64,000 nucleotides of DNA, taken from assembly GCA_964369775.1 (NCBI GenBank), contig CAYJHQ010000005.1:1-64000 (forward strand), read 5' to 3'. Below, in pieces: positions 18,301 through 26,554 of this stretch. Within the stretch, counting starts at the first letter, position 1; each line of letters opens with the position of its first letter. The DNA is from CAUPWF01 sp964369775 (GTDB lineage Bacteria > Bacillota > Clostridia > Lachnospirales > Lachnospiraceae). The notes under the pieces were generated by a model that saw nothing but the letters and a program-made list of their open reading frames with translations, was not told where the DNA came from and ran no database searches. The translations under genes were made by a program, and so were the position numbers.

Positions 18301-18350
18301 GCGTAAAAACAAATGAAGTTATTAAAGAAAGTAAATACGAGAGGAGATAG
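15330..18350 (+). CDS. lacZ: Beta-galactosidase, glycoside hydrolase family 2
   Basis: A 1006-residue cytosolic enzyme, close to the 1024 of E. coli LacZ. It hydrolyses terminal beta-galactosides such as lactose or galacto-oligosaccharides. Order: a jelly-roll sugar-binding domain (about 40-200), Ig-like domains, a TIM barrel (about 315-610), and a C-terminal small-chain domain from about 720. The acid/base Glu is E435 (MWSMGNESS) and the nucleophile E500 (LCEYGHAMG). GTG is the start, with AAAGGAGG seven bases upstream. There is no signal peptide, so the galactoside must be imported, presumably by the ABC genes 3 bases downstream. Confidence 0.94.
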   Translation: MRLKKRWENEEILHIGRLNSHTDFKRKSAEKFSTLLNGKWDFLYMESPEYSPKGFSERDFDTSDWGGITVPSCWQLEGYGDMHYTDVWYLFAINPPFVPSKNPTGIYRKTIVVDDAWLNERDIILRFNGVSSAYDVWVNGSHVGYSKVSRLASEFDVSPYVTAGENQITIRVYQWSDGTYLECQDMWWYSGIFRDVELQSKPKTRIENYIVDGTLDEDYTNGIFKQEILCTTEIDEIDWVLYDENQSVVASGNVVEVKEKACLQTGISEVEKWSAEEPYLYKVEVTAKAKGCIVDEVSSTVGFRKVEIKENNFLVNGVAILLNGVNMHDFSAKTGGTVDAATVEEDLILMKQHNINAIRCAHYPKMSYFYDLCDYYGFYVIDEGDLETHGFEWIEKYEWLNEEPSWREAFCDRSIRMIQEHRNHPSIIMWSMGNESSIGTNFTECAKEIKALDATRLIHYESDHGADVTDVFSSMYTRLADMVCIGEGNDAHGKPHILCEYGHAMGVGPGNLEEYQNLFRKYDRLQGGFIWEWYDHGIESKDENGDVKYLYGGDYGDQPNNSNFCMDGLIRPDGIPSTGLIHFKQVIAPVKAELYDEKNSTICVHNLYDFRNLSHIACKYEYVHDDVIDQSGVVENLEVEAGKSGIINIPKFQGEVQAGCEYYLNVTFLEKNATKYAEASHVIGRQQFALSTYKEAEVIERDKSGSLSVEETPTVIEIQGDCVSVCFNKVTGRITEYQVDGQIQFLEGPKLNTLRATIDNDMYKIGDWTTKYFLHKQQEQLESINIYELEDKVQVIVETHFSPLSMAFGFKGKYLYTIYLDGEMELSLSMNGFKYSKFVPEFIPRIGIEMELPKALNRVKWYGKGYDENYSDMNTASIMGIYEATIEEMHVDYAMPQENGHREGVKWFSVGDENSSMLIVSKNEVGINVHDYTVDALDKAKHIGEIEKADATIVHIDAKHSGLGTNACGEDQVFRNKTRINDYRLDLRFRSVKTNEVIKESKYERR

Positions 18351-18353
18351 GAG

Positions 18354-19229
18354 ATGAATAAGAGAAGAAAACCTATAATTAACAAAAATACAGTGCCGTA
18401 TTTTCTAATAGGACCTGTATTTATAATATTCGTAGTATTCATGGCCTATCCAATAGGAAGATCCTTTTATTTGAGCTTTTTTGAGTTAGAGTCTGGTGTA
18501 TATGAGTTTGTTGGTTTGAAGAATTATACGTTATTATTACAGGATAAAGTGTTTTATAAAGCTGTATTTAATACTTTTATATTTTTACTTATTCAGGTTC
18601 CAATTATGATAGGAAGTGCGTTGTTGATCGCGGTTGCTATTGAACAAAAATTCATTAAAGGCAGAGCTTTTTTCAGAACGGCAATTTTTCTACCATCAGT
18701 AACAGCGCTTGTAGCATATGCGCTTGTATTTAAAGTGTTATTGAATGGAGAGTATGGACTTGTAAACTATGTGATTGAGGCAATAGGTGGAACGGGTGTT
18801 GAGTGGTTCTATCAAGAATGGCCTGCTAGAATAGCGATTATTATTTCGATTACATGGAGATGGAGCGGGTACAACATGATTATTATCATGGCAGGTATTC
18901 AAGGAATATCTAGTGATATTATGGAAGCAGCAGAGATTGATGGAGCTTCTTTTTGGCACAAGTTATTCTACATAACCATTCCAATGATTAAGCCTATTTT
19001 ACTATTTACAATCATTACATCTACGATAGGAACACTCCAATTATTTGATGAACCTTATGTATTAACCGAGGGTGGTCCCAATAATGCGACAATTACAATG
19101 GGTCAATATCTGTTCAATCATGGGTTCCGTTATCTGAACTTTGGATATGCATCTGCAGTAGGATATGTAATGGCAATTATTATCAGTATCTTCTCGATGA
19201 TTCAGTTGAAGATAGGGAAGGAGGAGTAA
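18354..19229 (+). CDS. Carbohydrate ABC transporter permease (MalF/LacF type)
   Basis: A 291-residue CUT1 permease with six predicted helices. The first helix lies in FLIGPVFIIFVVFMAYPIGR, and the EAA loop reads MEAAEIDGASFWHKLFYITIP. GAGAGGAGATAGGAG precedes the ATG. Its stop codon overlaps the next start (TAATG). Being between lacZ and its own partner permease and binding protein, it most likely imports a beta-galactoside. As in the first sugar locus, no ATPase gene accompanies it. Confidence 0.93.
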   Translation: MNKRRKPIINKNTVPYFLIGPVFIIFVVFMAYPIGRSFYLSFFELESGVYEFVGLKNYTLLLQDKVFYKAVFNTFIFLLIQVPIMIGSALLIAVAIEQKFIKGRAFFRTAIFLPSVTALVAYALVFKVLLNGEYGLVNYVIEAIGGTGVEWFYQEWPARIAIIISITWRWSGYNMIIIMAGIQGISSDIMEAAEIDGASFWHKLFYITIPMIKPILLFTIITSTIGTLQLFDEPYVLTEGGPNNATITMGQYLFNHGFRYLNFGYASAVGYVMAIIISIFSMIQLKIGKEE

Positions 19230-20050
19230 TGAAGATATTAGGTCGAATATTTTGTTATGTAATCTTAATAGGTGCAGCATTTTTGTCGATGTTCCCTTTC
19301 TATTTTATGTTTGTATCGGGGACAAATCAAAATACAGATATTTTATCAGTTCCACCAAAGCTAACACCAGGGGCAAACCTAATGGAAAACTTTGGGATTC
19401 TATCAGAACAGGTGGATTTATTTACAAGTGCTATTAATTCGCTCTTCTTAGCTGGGACATACACAGTATTAGCACTTTTGCTATTTTCGGCAGCAGGTTA
19501 TGCACTTGCAAAATTTGATTTTAAAGGAAAATCTCTTATTTTTACATTTACGTTAGCATCTATGATGATACCTGGGTTGGTAATGTTTATACCGAGGTTT
19601 GAGATGATGATTGAATTGAATATGGTAGATACGTTTGCGGCAGTTATATTACCTATGTTAGCGAATACATTCGGTGTGTTTCTTATGAGGCAAAATATGG
19701 TGAATTTTCCGACAGCGCTTGTAGAAGCAGGGCGTATCGATGGAGTTGGTGAATTGGGGATATTTGGGAGAATTGTTTTGCCAAATGTTAAGCCTGCGCT
19801 AGGTGCTTTGGTTATTTATATGTTTACAAGTATGTGGAATAGTTTTATGTGGCCACTTGTAATATTAGGAAGTGAAGAGAAATACACATTGCCAATTGCT
19901 TTGGCTATGTTGAATGGAAACCCTACAAATAAAGACTATGCAGTGATTCTACTTGCAGCAGCTGTAGCGACCTTGCCAATACTGATTATCTTTTTAGTAT
20001 TTCAAAAGCAATTTATAGCAGGCGTTATGGGTGGAGCAGTGAAAGAATAG
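19229..20050 (+). CDS. Carbohydrate ABC transporter permease (MalG/LacG type)
   Basis: A 273-residue second permease. The MalG-like features are MFPFYFMFVSGTNQNTDI after the first helix and an EAA loop (VEAGRIDGVGELGIFGRIVLP) in the C-terminal third. The ATG shares one base with the stop of the preceding gene, indicating translational coupling, and GGAAGGAGG is in front. It ends 10 bases before the binding-protein gene. Confidence 0.93.
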   Translation: MKILGRIFCYVILIGAAFLSMFPFYFMFVSGTNQNTDILSVPPKLTPGANLMENFGILSEQVDLFTSAINSLFLAGTYTVLALLLFSAAGYALAKFDFKGKSLIFTFTLASMMIPGLVMFIPRFEMMIELNMVDTFAAVILPMLANTFGVFLMRQNMVNFPTALVEAGRIDGVGELGIFGRIVLPNVKPALGALVIYMFTSMWNSFMWPLVILGSEEKYTLPIALAMLNGNPTNKDYAVILLAAAVATLPILIIFLVFQKQFIAGVMGGAVKE

Positions 20051-20060
20051 GAGGAGAAAA

Positions 20061-21362
20061 ATGAAAAAAAGAATGAAGAAATTAAGTGCCTTACTATTAA
20101 TGGGAGTAATGGTAACAGCGACAGTGGTGACAGGATGCGGAGGATCAGGTGAAAGTGAAAGTGGAGGTGAAGAAGCTGTATTAGAAGTATGGGCGTGGGA
20201 TGTTGCACTTATGCAGTTAGAAGAGGCTGCGGATGCTTACTTAGAAGCTAACCCTGATGTAAATGTAACGTTTGATTTTCAAGAAATGGGGACGGATCAA
20301 ATCTATGATAAGTTGACAACATCATTAGCAACAGGTAGTGGTATTGCAGATATTATTGCAATTGAAGGAACAGTATTGGCAAGTTATGCAAATAAGTTCC
20401 CAGAAGGATTTTTGGATGTATCAGAGAATGTAAGTGTAGATGAATTCTTACCGGCTAAGGTAGCAGAAGTAACATTAAATGACAAAGTACATGCGTTCCC
20501 ATGGGATGCAGGCCCTGTAGCTATGTTCTACCGTTCAGATTATTTTGAACAAGCAGGAGTAAATCCTGATGAAATTTTAACATGGGATGATTATATTGAA
20601 GCGGGGAAGAAAATTGAAGAGGTATGCAAAACACCTTCGGGAGATCCAGTAAAGATGTTGCCGATGGATCCAACTACATCATCAATTTATACAAGATTAA
20701 GAGGAATGTTAGGCGTTGATACTTTTGATGAAGAAGGAAATCCAGCAGTGGATTCGCCGGAATCAATTGCTGCTATGAAAGAAGCTAAGAGGATATATGA
20801 TTCAGGTATTGCACTTAACTATGATGGTTGGAGTGAATATGAGCAATCGGTAGTAAATGAAAGTGTAGCAACAATACCAGAAGCGGTATGGATGATTGGG
20901 ACTATAAAGGATAAAGCTCCACAAACAGAAGGAAAATGGGGAGTTATGCAGATGCCGACAATGGAAGGTGCAACTTACAGCACAAACAATGGTGGAGCAA
21001 ATGTAGCTATCAATGCTAAGACAGATTTTCCAGAAGAGGCGAAAGCATTCTTGGAATTTGCTATGAAAGATACAGAAATTCAAGCGAGTGGATTTGAGAA
21101 ATATGGACTATATCCATCGTATGTGGCTAGTTATGATGAGTCGATTTTCTCGGAAACAGATTCATTCTTTGGAGGAGAAAATGTGTATCAAATTTTTATT
21201 GAAAATGGACAAAATGTAGCAGAACTACCTACTTCTCCAGATTATTTAGAGGCGTCAGATTCTATTACCACAGCAGCATCAGATATCTATTTGAATGACG
21301 CAGATGTAGAAGAGACTCTTGCAGCGCTACAAGAAGAGTTAGAATCAAAATTCGGAGAGTAA
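20061..21362 (+). CDS. Extracellular sugar-binding lipoprotein of the lac operon
   Basis: A 433-residue family 1 solute-binding protein. The signal ends in the lipobox VVTGC with Cys26 as the lipid-modified residue, followed by a Gly/Ser/Glu linker. The mature part has the usual hinge and cleft segments (VLEVWAWDVALMQLEEAADAY; HAFPWDAGPVAMFYRSDYFE; TYSTNNGGANVAINAKTD). It should deliver galactosides to the two permeases just upstream. GGAGG lies before the ATG. A terminator directly follows, so it closes the operon. Confidence 0.93.
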   Translation: MKKRMKKLSALLLMGVMVTATVVTGCGGSGESESGGEEAVLEVWAWDVALMQLEEAADAYLEANPDVNVTFDFQEMGTDQIYDKLTTSLATGSGIADIIAIEGTVLASYANKFPEGFLDVSENVSVDEFLPAKVAEVTLNDKVHAFPWDAGPVAMFYRSDYFEQAGVNPDEILTWDDYIEAGKKIEEVCKTPSGDPVKMLPMDPTTSSIYTRLRGMLGVDTFDEEGNPAVDSPESIAAMKEAKRIYDSGIALNYDGWSEYEQSVVNESVATIPEAVWMIGTIKDKAPQTEGKWGVMQMPTMEGATYSTNNGGANVAINAKTDFPEEAKAFLEFAMKDTEIQASGFEKYGLYPSYVASYDESIFSETDSFFGGENVYQIFIENGQNVAELPTSPDYLEASDSITTAASDIYLNDADVEETLAALQEELESKFGE

Positions 21363-21373
21363 TAATAAGAAGA

Positions 21374-21404
21374 AGAGAGAATCTACTGTGATTCTCTCTT
21401 TTAT
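21374..21404 (+). terminator. Terminator of the lacZ-ABC operon
   Basis: Arms AAGAGAGAATC (21374-21384) and GATTCTCTCTT (21391-21401) with a 6-base loop and trailing T residues. Confidence 0.8.
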
Positions 21405-21432
21405 AGACACTAGAGAAAGAAGGAATAATTAT

Positions 21433-22296
21433 ATGAAGAAGTATATGGGAGTATTTGGTCTCATAGTGGTTACAATTGTATGGGGAGGTGGGTTTCCGGC
21501 AAGCGAGATTGCGCTGGAAAGTGCAACACCATTCCAGATAATGGTTGCACGTTTTTTTATGGCTTCCATTGCAATGACATTGATTGGATGGAAACAAGTT
21601 AGGAAAATAAAGAAATCAGAAGTTTTTTCTGGCTTCTTTTTAGGCTGTGCATTATTTGCAGCATTTGCATTACAACTTGTGGGCCTACAATTCACAACAC
21701 CATCTAAAAATGCATTTTTAACAGCTACCAATGTGGTTATAGTCCCGTTTATTGCTTTTATTGTATATAAGAAGAAAATTGCAAAAAAAAATCTTATAGG
21801 TGCAGCGATGGCTATAGCGGGTGCGGGAGTGTTATCGCTCCAGAATGATTTTTCTATTAATATAGGGGATTTGTTAACATTGCTTTGTGCAGTGGGATTT
21901 GCTTTTCAGATTTTTCTTACAGGGGAGTTTGTAGGTAAAATTCGGCCAGCTATTTTGAATTTTATGCAAATGATTACGGCGTGTGTTCTCTCTTTGCTCG
22001 TATTAATAGTAATTGGTGATTTTGAAATCAATATTACAACAGAGAGTTTTTTGGCAATTTTGTATTTGGGATTAATAAGCACGACGCTTTGTTATCTGCT
22101 ACAGACAGTTTGTCAAAAATATGTTGATGAAACAAAAGCGGCTATTATTCTATCGATGGAGTCGGTTTTTGGGACACTCTTTTCCGTATGGTTACTAGGA
22201 GAGGCTGTAACAACTCGTATGATAGTAGGGTCGGTTTTGATATTAAGCGCAGTTATTGTTTCGGAAGTAAAGGTTGGTGAAAAAACCAACAGATAA
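21433..22296 (+). CDS. EamA/DMT-superfamily transporter
   Basis: A 287-residue, ten-helix membrane protein built of two EamA repeats. The first opens with GVFGLIVVTIVWGGGFPASEIAL. The second reads YLGLISTTLCYLLQTVCQKY with VDETKAAIILSMESVFGTLFS near the end. Members export amino acids or other small metabolites; the substrate here is unknown. The ATG at 21433 with AAGGA upstream is chosen; the open frame reaches a GTG at 21388, but that lies within the preceding terminator hairpin. It probably has its own promoter between 21404 and 21433 or relies on read-through. Confidence 0.88.
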   Translation: MKKYMGVFGLIVVTIVWGGGFPASEIALESATPFQIMVARFFMASIAMTLIGWKQVRKIKKSEVFSGFFLGCALFAAFALQLVGLQFTTPSKNAFLTATNVVIVPFIAFIVYKKKIAKKNLIGAAMAIAGAGVLSLQNDFSINIGDLLTLLCAVGFAFQIFLTGEFVGKIRPAILNFMQMITACVLSLLVLIVIGDFEINITTESFLAILYLGLISTTLCYLLQTVCQKYVDETKAAIILSMESVFGTLFSVWLLGEAVTTRMIVGSVLILSAVIVSEVKVGEKTNR

Positions 22297-22306
22297 TACT
22301 TGGTAA

Positions 22307-22350
22307 AAAACTAGTAAAACATTGAAAAATTTACTTGGCTATGATAAGAT
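22307..22350 (+). promoter_or_regulatory. Promoter of the LacI-family regulator gene with operator-like boxes
   Basis: TTGAAA (22322-22327), a 17-bp spacer and TAAGAT (22345-22350). The spacer holds TTTACTTGGCTAT (22330-22342). AAAACTAGTAAA (22307-22318), a second related box, lies 23-24 bp upstream centre to centre. This suggests autoregulation. Confidence 0.5.
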
Positions 22351-22397
22351 GAACTCATGACATATATCGAACTATATGCAGAGAGGAGTGATAAATA

Positions 22398-23390
22398 ATG
22401 GCCACAATTAAAGATATTGCTGATAAAGCTGGTGTATCAAGTGCTACTGTGTCAAGAGTGCTAAATCATGATGAAACATTAAATGCTCAGGAAGAAACAA
22501 AAAAAAGAATATTTGAGATAGCTGAGGAAATGGAGTATGAGCTACCAGTGCACAAGAAAAGAAAAAAGAAACTAAAGATAGGAGTGTTTTATTCTTATTC
22601 ACCAGAGGAAGAATTAGAAGACCCTTATTATTTGTGTATTCGTCTAGCTATTGAGAAAAAATTAGAAACAGAAAAATATAAGAAAATTGAGATAACTATT
22701 GATGCGAGTTCAGAAATGATTCATAACATTGATGGAGTTATATGTTCAGGGACATTCAGTGAATCTATGGTTTCCACAATAAAGTCGTGGAAAAAACCTG
22801 CAATATTTATAGATGGAAGCCCAGATGGTTCGACATTTGATTCGATTGTTGTAGATTATAATAACGCAGTAATTCATGCGCTTGATTGCTTGATAGAAAA
22901 CGGGCATAGTAAAATAGGTTATATAGGATGCTCTGAATACGATAAAGATGGTAGGAAGCTTGTGGAACCTAGAACAACACAATTCGTAAAATATATGAGC
23001 AGTAAAGGGTTACTAAATGCAGAGTATATGAAAACTGGAGAATATCACCCCAAATATGGATATCAGCTATTAAAAGAGCTATATAAGGAAGAGAATTTAC
23101 CGACTGCATTATTTGCAGCTAATGATTCAATAGCAGTGGGGTGTTATAGAGCTGCATATGAACTAAATCTTAAAATTCCAGAAGATATCAGCATAATTGG
23201 ATTTAATGATATTCCAACTGCGAAGTACATGACGCCCCCACTAACAACTATACGAGTATACATGGAGTTTATGGGGGAAAAGGCAGTGCAGCAACTTGCA
23301 GATAAAATATTGTCAGAACGTAAAATAAGCATGAAGTTAGTTATCCCAACAAAATTACAGATAAGAGGGAGTGTAGCTAAAAGATGCTAA
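22398..23390 (+). CDS. LacI-family transcriptional regulator
   Basis: A 330-residue repressor-type regulator. Residues 1-50 are a standard LacI helix-turn-helix (ATIKDIADKAGVSSATVSRVL) with hinge, followed by a periplasmic-binding-protein-like sugar-sensing domain ending in FNDIPTAKYMTPPLTTIRVY. The extended spacer KKRKKKLKIGVFY follows the DNA-binding part. AGAGGAG precedes the ATG. The galactoside operon and the DUF624, MATE and lacI promoters share a palindromic box, which makes this protein the best candidate for their regulator (inference). It overlaps the M42 peptidase gene by 7 bases. Confidence 0.93.
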   Translation: MATIKDIADKAGVSSATVSRVLNHDETLNAQEETKKRIFEIAEEMEYELPVHKKRKKKLKIGVFYSYSPEEELEDPYYLCIRLAIEKKLETEKYKKIEITIDASSEMIHNIDGVICSGTFSESMVSTIKSWKKPAIFIDGSPDGSTFDSIVVDYNNAVIHALDCLIENGHSKIGYIGCSEYDKDGRKLVEPRTTQFVKYMSSKGLLNAEYMKTGEYHPKYGYQLLKELYKEENLPTALFAANDSIAVGCYRAAYELNLKIPEDISIIGFNDIPTAKYMTPPLTTIRVYMEFMGEKAVQQLADKILSERKISMKLVIPTKLQIRGSVAKRC

Positions 23391-24376
23391 AGAAAATTCT
23401 AGATACAGTGTCTGTATCTGGTGATGAAGAAGAACTTCAGAGATTACTTGTAAGTGAGATGGAAAGTAGTTGTGATGTTGTATATGAAGATAAAATTGGA
23501 AATGTAGTGTTTACTCACAAAGGGAATAGTGAGGAAATCATGCTTGTGGCACATTCGGATGAAGTTGGTCTAATGGTAACAGGGTTTACCGAAACAGGAT
23601 TTCTTAAAGTGATGAATGTAGGTGGAACGAGAGCGCGACTGTATCAAGGAAATGCAGTTCAGGTACGATCAGCAAAAGGCAGTGTGCAAGGGATTGTTTT
23701 AGTCGATATAGATACATTGAAGCAAGATGATTTCCAGGTGTATGATTTGAAGATTGATATCGGTGCAAGAACCAAAGTAGAGGCAGAATCGAAAGTTGAA
23801 TTAGGTGATAGGGTTGTAGTAGATACTAGAATTAATTCATTATTGAATAACCGTATAGGTGCAAGAGCCTTGGATAACAAACTTGGCATTTATGTAGTTA
23901 TGAAAGCTTTTGAAAAGGCAAGGGAACTAAAGTGTCAAAATACCATACATGCCGTTTCGACAGTGGGAGAAGAAATTGGTAAACATGGAGCAAAGTGGAT
24001 AGCACAAAAGTTGAAAGCAACAAAAGCTATCATAATAGATGTTACGAATACGAGTGATTGTGACGGGTTCACCGCAGCTAAAGATGGAGAAGTGGAATTA
24101 GGAAAAGGACCAGTACTATGTCTGAATCCAATTTGTAGCAAGCGAATGAATGTGAGAATAAGAGAAATAGCTAAGAAATTAAAAATTTCATTGCAGTATG
24201 AGGTGACAAGCGGACGAACCTATACAGATGCTGATGAAATATTGATGGCAAGTGGAGGAGTGGAAATTGCTATACTGTATGTACCACTTCGATATATGCA
24301 TAGTCCTTATGAGGTTGCGGACTTAAAAGATGTAGAAGAAATGATAGAATTACTAACAGAATACCTCGTTAAGTAA
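23384..24376 (+). CDS. M42-family metallo-aminopeptidase
   Basis: A 330-residue cytosolic di-metal peptidase of the glutamyl/tetrahedral aminopeptidase (FrvX/PepA) group. Metal-site and catalytic motifs are visible: LVAHSDEVGLMV (His, Asp), RALDNKLG (bridging Asp), STVGEEIGKHGAKW (catalytic Glu pair), IIDVTNTSD and a final RYMHSPYE with the last histidine. It trims amino acids from peptides and forms large shells. Coupling to a LacI regulator by overlap is uncommon, though FrvX-like members do occur in sugar operons. A terminator follows. Confidence 0.9.
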   Translation: MLKKILDTVSVSGDEEELQRLLVSEMESSCDVVYEDKIGNVVFTHKGNSEEIMLVAHSDEVGLMVTGFTETGFLKVMNVGGTRARLYQGNAVQVRSAKGSVQGIVLVDIDTLKQDDFQVYDLKIDIGARTKVEAESKVELGDRVVVDTRINSLLNNRIGARALDNKLGIYVVMKAFEKARELKCQNTIHAVSTVGEEIGKHGAKWIAQKLKATKAIIIDVTNTSDCDGFTAAKDGEVELGKGPVLCLNPICSKRMNVRIREIAKKLKISLQYEVTSGRTYTDADEILMASGGVEIAILYVPLRYMHSPYEVADLKDVEEMIELLTEYLVK

Positions 24377-24425
24377 TCTGGAGCCTTTAAACGAAGGAAT
24401 CATATTGAACTCAATTCAAGAAGCA

Positions 24426-24472
24426 AACTGTTGGGGAGTAGAAGACTATTCCTCGACAGTTCTTTTTATTTT
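24426..24472 (+). terminator. Terminator after the M42 peptidase gene
   Basis: A 16-base arm (24426-24441) pairs with 24446-24461 around a short loop, with G:U pairs, and is followed by CTTTTTATTTT. Confidence 0.85.
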
Positions 24473-24513
24473 AATAAATATTTGATAGCACACCTTTTTG
24501 GAGAGTAAATAAT

Positions 24514-24542
24514 TTGACAATAGAAAAGATAAAGTATATCTT
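24514..24542 (+). promoter_or_regulatory. Promoter of the chromate-type transporter pair
   Basis: TTGACA (24514-24519), a 17-bp spacer and TATCTT (24537-24542), just ahead of the GGAGGGAG ribosome site. Confidence 0.5.
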
Positions 24543-24562
24543 TTAATTATGGAGGGAGAGGA

Positions 24563-25147
24563 ATGGAAAAGGCAAAAGTAACCAATATAAAAACGCTTTG
24601 GAAATTGTTCATGTCAACTATTTACATCAGTGCATTTACATTTGGTGGAGGTTTTGTTATTGTAACATTTATGAAAAAGAAGTTTGTAGACGAATACGGA
24701 TGGATAGAGGAGGATGAAATGCTTGATTTAACAGCGCTCGCACAATCCTCACCAGGAGCGATTGCAGTTAATGCAGCTATTTTAGTAGGATGGAGAGTGG
24801 CAGGATTCTTCGGCATGCTAATAGCTGTACTAGGAACCATCATACCACCGATTATAATTATTTCTGTTATATCTATGTTTTATGCAGCATTTGCCGCAAA
24901 TACGTATGTGGCACTTGTATTAAAAGGGATGCAAGCAGGAGTTGCAGCAGTGATATTGGAAGTAGTATATCATTTGGGCGCTAAAGTTGTTAAAGAAAAA
25001 AATATCATCAGCAATCTAATTATGGTAGCAACTTTTCTAGCGGTGTTTTTCTTTAATGTAAATGTAATTTATATTATTTTGATTGCAATTGTAATTGGAA
25101 TATTTCGTGAAGTTGTGAGCAATAGGAGGGGTGGTAAACATAGATGA
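24563..25147 (+). CDS. Chromate transporter (CHR family), first short subunit
   Basis: A 194-residue membrane protein with the single-domain CHR signature: ISAFTFGGGFVIVTFMKKKFV, then LTALAQSSPGAIAVNAAILVGWRVAG and GTIIPPIIIISV. Short CHR proteins work as pairs of antiparallel halves and export chromate or perhaps other oxyanions. The second half is encoded by the next gene, which overlaps by four bases (ATGA). GGAGGGAG precedes the ATG. Confidence 0.9.
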   Translation: MEKAKVTNIKTLWKLFMSTIYISAFTFGGGFVIVTFMKKKFVDEYGWIEEDEMLDLTALAQSSPGAIAVNAAILVGWRVAGFFGMLIAVLGTIIPPIIIISVISMFYAAFAANTYVALVLKGMQAGVAAVILEVVYHLGAKVVKEKNIISNLIMVATFLAVFFFNVNVIYIILIAIVIGIFREVVSNRRGGKHR

Positions 25148-25704
25148 CATATTTAGAGTTGTTTTTCAGCTTTTTACAAATAGGAATGTTTAGCATTGGT
25201 GGCGGATATGCAGCAATACCATTGATTCAAAGTCAAGCAGTTGATATTCACGGGTGGTTAACGATGAGTGAATTTACAGACCTTGTAACAATAGCAGAGA
25301 TGACCCCAGGACCAATTGCTGTAAACTCAGCGACATTTGTAGGGATTCAAGTAGCAGGATTTCCAGGAGCATTAATTGCAACATTGGGGTGCATATTTCC
25401 ATCCCTTATTATTGTATCTCTACTAGCTTACATTTACTATAAGTATAAGGGGCTGACTTATCTAGACAGCATACTTGCAACGCTTCGATGTGCAGTGGTC
25501 GCTCTTATAGCAGGAGCAGGAATTAGTATACTTCAGGTAGTTGCATTTGGCGATCATAATACTTCTTCAACAGGGGCGGTGAACTGGGTTGGACTTCTTT
25601 TGTTTGGCGGGGCGTTAGTGGCACTGATAAAATTTAAGACGAGCCCGATTCTAACAATGGTAGCTTGTGGTGTGCTAAATTTAGGATTAGCACAGATTAT
25701 TTAA
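25144..25704 (+). CDS. Chromate transporter (CHR family), second short subunit
   Basis: A 186-residue partner of the previous protein. The CHR motifs are FLQIGMFSIGGGYAAIPLIQ, VTIAEMTPGPIAVNSATFVG and GCIFPSLIIVSLLAY. GGAGG lies 10-15 bases before its ATG inside the first gene. Both are needed for a functional bicomponent transporter in characterised pairs. It ends head-on with the minus-strand reductase gene, only 10 bases away. Confidence 0.9.
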   Translation: MTYLELFFSFLQIGMFSIGGGYAAIPLIQSQAVDIHGWLTMSEFTDLVTIAEMTPGPIAVNSATFVGIQVAGFPGALIATLGCIFPSLIIVSLLAYIYYKYKGLTYLDSILATLRCAVVALIAGAGISILQVVAFGDHNTSSTGAVNWVGLLLFGGALVALIKFKTSPILTMVACGVLNLGLAQII

Positions 25705-25714
25705 AAAAGGATAT

Positions 25715-26545
25715 CTATTTCCTTGCTAATGATAGAACTCGATCCAATGCCGTTGGAAAATGAATTCCACAATTTTTTATCTTTGTAGTATCAATCAAGA
25801 TATTTCGCATATCACCTTCAAAAGGCTCTAGGATGGACTCGTCTATACCAAGAGCTTTTGTTGATTCTTTATAAAACTCATAAATAGAAAGATCATTTTC
25901 ACTACCAAAATTGTAGACACCACCTGGAAGCGAAAAGCAAAATTCTAAATTTTTAATTACATCTTTTATATAAGTAACGCTTCTCATTTGATTAACGTTC
26001 ACACGAATCTTTGTATTATTAATTGAGGCGTGAACAAGTGCCTTTAAAAGCCCCATTCTTCGAGAAGGCTCTGACTCAGGCATATCATACATCCAAGTCA
26101 AGCGTAAGCTTACCGCACTTGATAATGTTTTATTTACTAGATATTCTGCTTCTAGCTTTTGTTGAGCATAAAGATTTTGTGGATTTAATGATACATCTTC
26201 TCTTAATGCAATACGTTCTTTATTGCCGGTATAGACTTGATCAGAGCTTAAAGACACCAACTTAGCGCCACATTGATTACATGCCTTAGCGATATAGTAC
26301 GGTGCCATCTTATTTACAAGATTTGATATCTCGGGATTTTCTTGTGATTGGTTCACATCTGAAATTGCTGCACTATGAAGCACAAGGTCAGGGGAAAGCT
26401 TAGTAAAATAATTGAAAATCATTTCACCATCTCGTAGGTCAAGTACTTCTCTTGTGACTTTTACTACTTTATACTTATCATTAAAATATTCTACAGCCCT
26501 TTCTCCTAAAAAACCATTCGTTCCCGTAATTGCAAGTGTTTTCAT
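25715..26545 (-). CDS. NAD(P)-dependent RmlD-type sugar-nucleotide reductase/epimerase family protein
   Basis: A 276-residue extended short-chain dehydrogenase. The Rossmann start ITGTNGFLGERAVEYF binds the nucleotide, and VLHSAAISDVNQSQ and the catalytic YxxxK (YAQQKLEAE) follow. The layout resembles dTDP-4-dehydrorhamnose reductase (RmlD), but no other rhamnose genes are nearby, so the substrate is open. GAGAGGAAT precedes the ATG. It lies 9 bases after the OYE-type gene on the same strand and is cotranscribed with it. Confidence 0.8.
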   Translation of the reverse strand: MKTLAITGTNGFLGERAVEYFNDKYKVVKVTREVLDLRDGEMIFNYFTKLSPDLVLHSAAISDVNQSQENPEISNLVNKMAPYYIAKACNQCGAKLVSLSSDQVYTGNKERIALREDVSLNPQNLYAQQKLEAEYLVNKTLSSAVSLRLTWMYDMPESEPSRRMGLLKALVHASINNTKIRVNVNQMRSVTYIKDVIKNLEFCFSLPGGVYNFGSENDLSIYEFYKESTKALGIDESILEPFEGDMRNILIDTTKIKNCGIHFPTALDRVLSLARK

Positions 26546-26554
26546 ATTCCTCTC

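Noticed and set aside
22270..22292. GTTGGT/ACCAAC hairpin at the end of the EamA gene as a terminator
   Set aside because: The stem is short, lies within the last codons and has no T run.
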